Source: Lysobacterales bacterium (lineage in GTDB: Bacteria > Pseudomonadota > Gammaproteobacteria > Xanthomonadales > SZUA-36). Taken from it: a DNA stretch of 19,331 bases. Positions 14,426 to 19,331 of this stretch are shown piece by piece (positions within the stretch are counted from its first letter, which is position 1; every line of letters begins with the position of its first letter). The position numbers and the translations under genes are program-made. The notes beneath the pieces were generated by a model that saw only the letters and a list, made by a program, of their open reading frames with translations, was not told the DNA's origin and ran no database searches. The stretch spans positions 1 through 19,331 of the forward strand of contig JAPHSB010000053.1 in assembly GCA_026193295.1 (NCBI GenBank), given 5' to 3'.

Positions 14426-15694
14426 ATGGAAGACAAGCAAACATACCTGGAACTGGGCCTGGCCGCGGCGCGCCGCGCGGCCCGCGAACTGGCTCGGTGC
14501 GAAGACCGGGTAATCCGGTCCGTTCTCAATGACCTGGCTGACCAGGCCATGACATCCTGCGACACGATCCTGGCGGCGAACCGCAAGGACCTGTCGCGCA
14601 TGCCGGAAGAGGATCCGAAGTACGACCGCCTGCTGCTCGACCGCAAGCGCCTGCAGGCTATCTGCGACGACCTCCGCCAGGTGGCCGCCCTGCCCTCTCC
14701 GGTGGGCGATGTGCTCGAGCGGCGCACCCTGGCCAACGGGCTGGAACTCAGCAAGCTGCGGGTGCCGATGGGGGTGATCGCGGTGATCTTCGAATCGCGG
14801 CCCAATGTCACCTTCGACGTTTTCGCGCTGTGCCTCAAAACCCGCAACGCCTGCGTGCTGAAAGGCAGCAGCGACGCCCATGACACCAACCGGGTCGTGG
14901 TGCAAATGATGCACGACGTGCTGGAACAGCATGGCGTCGACCCCGGCGCCGTGTTCCTGGCGCCGCCCGAACGGGAGTGGCTGCCGAAGATTCTGCAGGC
15001 CGTGGGTTTCATCGACCTGGCGATTCCCCGCGGTTCGAAAGGCCTGATCGACTTTGTCCGCGACAACGCCCGCATCCCGGTGATCGAGACTGGCGCGGGA
15101 ATCGTGCACACCTACGTCGACGCCAGTGCGGACCCCGACAAGGCACGCGCCATCATCACCAACGCCAAAACCCGGCGGGTCAGCGTCTGCAACGCGCTGG
15201 ACACGCTGATCATCCACCGCGAACTGCTGCCGGAACTGCCGGCCCTGATACGGGAAATGGGCGCGACCCACGGCGTCGAAGTGTTCGCCGACGCGGAAGC
15301 GTTCGCCGCCCTCGACGGCCATTACCCCGGCCCACTGAGACACGCCCGTGAGGAGCATTTCGGGCAGGAATTTCTCTCCCTGCGCATGTCGATCAAGACC
15401 GTCGCGGGCCTCGACGAGGCGCTCGATCACATCGATCGCTTCAGTTCCCGCCACTCGGAGGCCATCGTGGCCGAGGACCAGGCCGTTATCGACCGCTTTC
15501 TCGACGAGGTCGACGCGGCCGCGGTTTACGCCAACACCTCCACCGCCTTCACCGACGGCGGCCAGTTCGGCATGGGCGCCGAAATTGGCATCAGCACTCA
15601 GAAATTGCACGCCCGGGGGCCGATGGCCCTGCCCGAACTGACCAGTTACAAGTGGGTGGTGCGCGGCAACGGACAGGTGCGGCCGGCTGGCTGA
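14426..15694 (+). CDS. proA: Gamma-glutamyl phosphate reductase
   Basis: A 422-residue NADPH-dependent enzyme of the aldehyde dehydrogenase superfamily that reduces gamma-glutamyl phosphate to glutamate semialdehyde. Family marks are GVIAVIFESRPNVTFDVFALCLKTRNACVLKGSSDA, PRGSKGLIDFV, IPVIETGAGIVHTYVDASADPDKA and the catalytic cysteine in RRVSVCNALDTL (C255); the C-terminus FTDGGQFGMGAEIGISTQKLHARGPMAL is diagnostic. ATG 14426 is chosen because the upstream in-frame residues overlap proB and do not fit the family; the ribosome site is weak, suggesting coupling to proB 25 bases upstream. Its TGA shares TGATG with the next gene. Confidence 0.96.
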   Translation: MEDKQTYLELGLAAARRAARELARCEDRVIRSVLNDLADQAMTSCDTILAANRKDLSRMPEEDPKYDRLLLDRKRLQAICDDLRQVAALPSPVGDVLERRTLANGLELSKLRVPMGVIAVIFESRPNVTFDVFALCLKTRNACVLKGSSDAHDTNRVVVQMMHDVLEQHGVDPGAVFLAPPEREWLPKILQAVGFIDLAIPRGSKGLIDFVRDNARIPVIETGAGIVHTYVDASADPDKARAIITNAKTRRVSVCNALDTLIIHRELLPELPALIREMGATHGVEVFADAEAFAALDGHYPGPLRHAREEHFGQEFLSLRMSIKTVAGLDEALDHIDRFSSRHSEAIVAEDQAVIDRFLDEVDAAAVYANTSTAFTDGGQFGMGAEIGISTQKLHARGPMALPELTSYKWVVRGNGQVRPAG

Positions 15695-16440
15695 TGGCGA
15701 AAGTCCTCGTGTTCCAACACGTGCCGGCGGAACCGCTGGGCACGCTGGACCCGATGCTGCGCAACCGCGGGCATCGCATCCGTTATGTCAACTTCCACCG
15801 CGACCCGGACGCAAAGCCCGATGTCGGCCGCTACGACGCGCTGATCGTGCTGGGCGGCCCGCAGATGCCGGACCAGGGCGGGCTGTATCCGCACCTGAAC
15901 GTCGAAATGCAGTGCATCGAACAGGCCCTCGGCCGCGACATGCCAGTGCTGGGCATCTGCCTCGGCGCGCAACTGCTCGCCTACACGCTGGGTGGTGGAG
16001 TGCGCGCCATGGACCGCTGGGAGATCGGTTGGTACGAGCTCGAACCAACCCATCAGTCGGCGGCCGACCCTTTGTTTTGCGCGCTGCCCGAACCGCACCC
16101 GGTTTTTCAATGGCACGGTTACACGTTCGACTTACCTAAAGATGCGATCCACCTCGCACGATCGGAGACCTGCGAGAACCAGGCCTTCCGCTACGGCCAC
16201 CACGCCTATGGCTTGCAGTTCCACCTCGAACTGGACGAGCGCCTGATCAATCGCTGGCTGAATTACCCGGAATACAGGGCGGATTTGGAAGAGCGTGGCC
16301 GGGGGGAGGACGCCGAGGAAATCCGCGCGCAGACCCACCGCCTGATCGGCCAGTCGGTGGCGCTCAGCAACGAGATCTTCGGGGGGTTCCTGGCGCCGCT
16401 GGGCGATCCACGCAGCCGGCAGGTACTGCCGTCGCGTTGA
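15694..16440 (+). CDS. Class I glutamine amidotransferase domain protein (GMP-synthase-like)
   Basis: A 248-residue stand-alone class I amidotransferase. The catalytic triad is complete: nucleophile Cys89 in GICLGAQLLA, and His177/Glu179 in YGLQFHLEL, with the LGGPQMPDQG oxyanion region near residue 53. No partner synthase domain is attached. Proteins of this type hydrolyse glutamine or gamma-glutamyl bonds; the real substrate here is unknown. The ATG overlaps the proA stop in TGATG, so it is translationally coupled to proline synthesis, where release of glutamate or clean-up of gamma-glutamyl by-products would make sense (inference). No membrane segment or signal peptide. Confidence 0.85.
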   Translation: MAKVLVFQHVPAEPLGTLDPMLRNRGHRIRYVNFHRDPDAKPDVGRYDALIVLGGPQMPDQGGLYPHLNVEMQCIEQALGRDMPVLGICLGAQLLAYTLGGGVRAMDRWEIGWYELEPTHQSAADPLFCALPEPHPVFQWHGYTFDLPKDAIHLARSETCENQAFRYGHHAYGLQFHLELDERLINRWLNYPEYRADLEERGRGEDAEEIRAQTHRLIGQSVALSNEIFGGFLAPLGDPRSRQVLPSR

Positions 16441-16443
16441 AAC

Positions 16444-16526
16444 GGGAGCTACTGCGGCCGCTATCGCTCGGGCGTGCCCACACCGTCCCCGGCAGGGCAT
16501 CCAATCGCGGCTGAAGCCGCTCCTAC
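16444..16526. repeat. REP-type palindrome, possibly an inverted REP pair, between convergent genes
   Basis: On the minus strand 16526-16504 reads GTAG followed by GAGCGGCTTCAGCCGC and GAT, the GTAG-plus-palindrome form of REP sequences widespread in Pseudomonas and Xanthomonadaceae. A degenerate opposite copy (GGGAGC, then GCGGCCGC, then TATCGC at 16444-16467) lies 36 bases away, giving a REPIN-like layout. It fills the 82-base gap between the amidotransferase gene and clpB. The GTAG tetranucleotide contributes the clpB stop codon TAG (16523-16525). It may also serve as a shared transcription-ending hairpin. Confidence 0.75.
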
Positions 16527-19090
16527 GTGAACACGAAGCGACCGTCCTCGATGTCGACCTGGATGGTGTCGCCGCTGGCGAAGTCACCCGACAGGATTCT
16601 CTGCGCCAGCGGGTTCTCGATCTGTTGCTGGATCGCACGCTTCAGCGGCCGCGCGCCGTAGACCGGGTCGAAGCCGGCTTCGGCCAGCAGGTCGAGCGCA
16701 GCGTCTGACACCATCAACCCAAAGCCGTGACTTTCCAAGCGTTTGCGCAAGTGTTCGAGCTGGATTTCGGCGATCTGGCGGATCTGCTCCTGCTCCAGCG
16801 GGTGGAACACCACCATCTCGTCGACGCGGTTGATGAATTCCGGCCGGAATTGTTGGCCGACCACCTCCATCACCGCGACCTTCATCGCGTCGTAGCCCTC
16901 GCCGGCCAGTGCCTGGATGCGCTGTGAACCCAGGTTGGACGTCATCACGACGACCGTGTTGCGGAAGTCGACCGTGCGGCCGTGGCCATCGGTGAGGCGG
17001 CCGTCGTCCAGAACCTGCAGCAGGATGTTGAATACGTCCGGGTGCGCCTTCTCGATCTCGTCCATCAGGATCACCGAGTAGGGCCGGCGGCGCACCGCCT
17101 CGGTCAGGTGACCACCCTCCTCGTAACCGACGTAACCCGGCGGGGCGCCGATCAGCCGGGCCACGGAGTGCTTCTCCATGTATTCGGACATGTCGATCCG
17201 GACCATGGCCTCCTCGGTGTCGAACATGAACTCGGCCAGCGCCTTGCACAGCTCGGTCTTGCCGACGCCGGTGGGGCCCATGAACAGGAAGGAGCCGATC
17301 GGCCGGTTCGGGTCGGACAGGCCGGCCCGTGAGCGGCGAATGGCGTCCGACACGGCATTGACGGCCTCGTCCTGACCGATGACCCGACTGTGCAGCGATT
17401 CTTCCATGCGCAGCAGCTTGTCACGTTCGCCCTCCAGCATCCGCGATACCGGAATGCCGGTCCAGCGCGAAACAACCTCGGCGATTTCATCCTCGGTCAC
17501 CCGGTTGCGCAGCAACTGGAATTCGCCCTGCTCGCCTTTTTCGGCGTCTTGCAGCTGTTTCTCCAACTCCGGAATCTTGCCGTACTGCAATTCGGACATG
17601 CGCGCCAGGTCCTGTGCACGGCGCGCGGTGTCCAGCTCGGCCCGGGCCCGCTCCAACTCCTCTTTGACGTGCGTGGTGCCCTGCACGGCAGCCTTTTCGC
17701 TCTTCCAGATTTCATCGAGATCGGAGAATTCGCGTTCCATCTCTTCGATTTTCTGCTCGAGATCTTCCAACCGCTTCACCGAGGCCTCGTCGGTCTCTTT
17801 TTTCAGCGCCTCGCGCTGGATTTTCTGCTGGATCAGCTGCCGCTCCAGGCGATCGAGCGCTTCCGGCTTGGAATCAATCTCCATGCGGATGCGCGAAGCT
17901 GCCTCGTCCATCAGGTCGATGGCCTTGTCCGGCAGCTGCCGGTCGCTGATGTAGCGGTGCGACAGCGTCGCCGCGGCAACCAGGGCCGGGTCCGTGATGT
18001 CGACGCCATGATGCACTTCGTAGCGCTCCTGCAGACCGCGAAGGATGGCGATCGTGTCCTCCACGCTGGGCTCGCCGACGTAGACCTTCTGGAAACGCCG
18101 CTCCAGCGCCGCATCTTTCTCGACGTACTGGCGATACTCATCCAGCGTGGTCGCGCCTATGCAATGCAGCTCGCCGCGGGCCAGTGCCGGCTTGAGCATG
18201 TTGCCCGCATCCATCGCGCCCTCGGCCTTGCCGGCGCCGACCATGGTGTGCAGCTCATCGATGAACAGGATGATGTTGCCCTCCTGCTTGGCCAGGTCGC
18301 TCAGCAGGGCCTTGAGCCGCTCTTCGAATTCGCCGCGGTACTTGGCGCCGGCCAGCAACGAGCCCAGGTCCAGGCTGAGCACGCGCTTGCCGCGAATACC
18401 CTCCGGTACCTCGTCATTGATGATGCGCTGGGCCAGGCCCTCGACGATGGCAGTTTTGCCCACGCCCGGTTCGCCGATCAGCACCGGGTTGTTTTTGGTG
18501 CGGCGCTGCAGCACCTGGATGCAGCGCCGGATCTCCTCGTCGCGGCCGATGACGGGGTCGAGCTTGCTCTGCTCGGCCCGCTCGGTCAGATCGATGGTAT
18601 ATTTTTCCAGCGCCTGGCGGTTTTCCTCGGCATTCGGGTCGACCACCTGTTCGCCACCGCGCATCTCGTCGACGGCTTTTTCGATCGCTTCGCGGTTGGC
18701 GCCGGCCTGCTTCAGGATGTCGGCCAGGGCACACTTGACGTCCAGCGCCGCCAGGATGAACAGCTCGCTGGCGATGTACTGGTCGCCGCGGGTCTGCGCC
18801 AGCTTGTCCGTCAGGTTCAGGATCTTGACACTGTCGTTGGAGAAGCCGATCTCACCTTCGGCACCGCTGACCCTCGGCAGGCTGTCGAGCCGCTCACCGA
18901 GCTGCGAGCGCAACTGGTTTACGCGCACGCCCGCATGGGTCAGCAGGTGCCTGCTGGCGCCGCCGTCCTGGTCGAGCAACGCGACCATCACGTGTTCCGG
19001 CTCGATCAACTGGTTGTCCCGCCCGGCTGCCAGGCTCTGCGCATCCGCCAGGGCCAACTGGAACTTGCTGGTCAGTTTGTCCATTCTCAT
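16523..19090 (-). CDS. clpB: ClpB, protein disaggregase chaperone
   Basis: An 855-residue Hsp100 ATPase that, with DnaK, pulls proteins out of aggregates. Order: N-terminal substrate domain (1-145); AAA1 with Walker A GEPGVGKT (206-213), Walker B D278/E279 and pore loop KYRG (250-253); coiled-coil M-domain (about 400-530); AAA2 with Walker A GPTGVGKT (605-612), Walker B D677/E678 and pore loop GYVGY (652-656). Near full-length identity of pattern to E. coli ClpB. ATG 19090 is chosen for the conserved opening MRMDKLTSKFQLALADAQSLA and the GAGGG before it; the longer frame upstream is leader. An internal GTG at codon 149 (18646) matches the E. coli site that yields the short form. A sigma-32 promoter is expected but not clearly visible. 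Confidence 0.98.
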   Translation of the reverse strand: MRMDKLTSKFQLALADAQSLAAGRDNQLIEPEHVMVALLDQDGGASRHLLTHAGVRVNQLRSQLGERLDSLPRVSGAEGEIGFSNDSVKILNLTDKLAQTRGDQYIASELFILAALDVKCALADILKQAGANREAIEKAVDEMRGGEQVVDPNAEENRQALEKYTIDLTERAEQSKLDPVIGRDEEIRRCIQVLQRRTKNNPVLIGEPGVGKTAIVEGLAQRIINDEVPEGIRGKRVLSLDLGSLLAGAKYRGEFEERLKALLSDLAKQEGNIILFIDELHTMVGAGKAEGAMDAGNMLKPALARGELHCIGATTLDEYRQYVEKDAALERRFQKVYVGEPSVEDTIAILRGLQERYEVHHGVDITDPALVAAATLSHRYISDRQLPDKAIDLMDEAASRIRMEIDSKPEALDRLERQLIQQKIQREALKKETDEASVKRLEDLEQKIEEMEREFSDLDEIWKSEKAAVQGTTHVKEELERARAELDTARRAQDLARMSELQYGKIPELEKQLQDAEKGEQGEFQLLRNRVTEDEIAEVVSRWTGIPVSRMLEGERDKLLRMEESLHSRVIGQDEAVNAVSDAIRRSRAGLSDPNRPIGSFLFMGPTGVGKTELCKALAEFMFDTEEAMVRIDMSEYMEKHSVARLIGAPPGYVGYEEGGHLTEAVRRRPYSVILMDEIEKAHPDVFNILLQVLDDGRLTDGHGRTVDFRNTVVVMTSNLGSQRIQALAGEGYDAMKVAVMEVVGQQFRPEFINRVDEMVVFHPLEQEQIRQIAEIQLEHLRKRLESHGFGLMVSDAALDLLAEAGFDPVYGARPLKRAIQQQIENPLAQRILSGDFASGDTIQVDIEDGRFVFT

Positions 19091-19331
19091 CAAAATGCCC
19101 TCATTACGGGTAACAGGCGAGCTACATGACGCCCGTGGATAACCCAAATTTGAGGGTGCCGACATCCGGAATCAATCCACCACATCATCCTGTAGGCTCA
19201 GCTTGGGCCGCATTGTGGGCGTTAGTGCTCCGAACCGGGCGCGGCCGGGTGGGTCTCTTCAGGACCGTAACTTGTCGGGAACAAGTTACCGAGCGCCCAT
19301 GGACGGCTTGAGCGTGTCCTGAAGAGACCAC
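19091..19331. other. Non-coding region upstream of clpB
   Basis: This 241-base stretch to the window edge holds no convincing gene. Near the gene, CCTCAAA (minus strand, about 19154-19148) followed 17 bases later by CGTCAT loosely resembles a heat-shock promoter, but both boxes and the spacing deviate, so no promoter is called. The distal part carries the nested palindromes listed separately. Confidence 0.5.
19252..19329. repeat. Nested palindromic element upstream of clpB
   Basis: GGTCTCTTCAGGAC (19252-19265) and its perfect inverse (19316-19329) are 14-base arms enclosing a second perfect palindrome, GTAACTTGT-CGGGA-ACAAGTTAC (19267-19289). A GC-rich tail (CCCATGGACGGCTTGAGCG) lies between the inner palindrome and the right arm. 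The right arm lies two bases from the window edge, so the true end may lie beyond. It could be a dispersed repeat, the terminator of an unseen neighbour, or an operator; no T-run follows the arms. Confidence 0.75.

Noticed and set aside
17390..19129. 579-codon plus-strand frame opposite clpB
   Set aside because: Shadow of clpB, with no domain pattern; clpB is unmistakable.
19140..19200. Sigma-32-like promoter for clpB
   Set aside because: CCTCAAA and CGTCAT at 17-base spacing deviate at several key bases, so it is mentioned only as a weak possibility.
19186..19225. Second REP-like sequence (CTGTAGGCTCAGCTTGGGCC) upstream of clpB
   Set aside because: It begins like a GTAG-type REP but lacks a proper palindrome after it.

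Overview
The window is GC-rich chromosomal DNA from a gammaproteobacterium. The backbone order fmdB-like / aspS / yebC / ruvC / ruvA / ruvB / ybgC / tolQ / tolR / tolA, all on the minus strand, matches the order known from Pseudomonas. The proteins resemble their Escherichia and Pseudomonas counterparts closely (RuvC D7/E66/D138/D141, ClpB Val149 internal start, AspRS Leu30). Genus cannot be named from the sequence; an environmental or marine lineage is a guess based on the repeats and the extra peptidases. No phage, CRISPR array, toxin-antitoxin pair, tRNA or rRNA was seen.

Layout. 1-1919 (minus): cell-envelope constriction genes tolQ, tolR and a tolA cut by the window edge. 1910-2185: a 276-bp folded element between ybgC and tolQ whose outer arms form a 28-bp inverted repeat, and whose interior is two further long hairpins. 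2183-5568 (minus): ybgC, then the Holliday-junction genes ruvB, ruvA, ruvC, then yebC. 5609-9201 (minus): three genes inserted relative to the Pseudomonas order, namely a small alpha/beta hydrolase overlapping rarD, and an exported S9 peptidase closed by a strong terminator. 9325-11475 (minus): aspS and a FmdB-type zinc-ribbon gene. 11630-16440 (plus): a lipoprotein M49-like metallopeptidase, proB, proA and a class I glutamine amidotransferase, all tightly packed and probably one operon. 16523-19090 (minus): clpB, convergent with that operon across a REP-type repeat that supplies clpB's stop codon. 19091-19331: non-coding DNA upstream of clpB holding nested perfect palindromes.

Functionally the window is mostly housekeeping: envelope integrity (Tol), recombination repair (RuvABC), translation (AspRS, YebC), proline synthesis (ProBA) and protein disaggregation (ClpB). 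The most unusual part is the ybgC-tolQ element. In the ybgC-tolQ mRNA its outer arms would pair across both the ribosome binding site and the start codon of tolQ, its two inner hairpins would complete a three-way junction, and its ends are flanked by TA on both sides. It can be read as a MITE-like insertion that donated tolQ's translation start, as a cis-acting RNA switch, or both. A second candidate of interest is the amidotransferase translationally coupled to proA.
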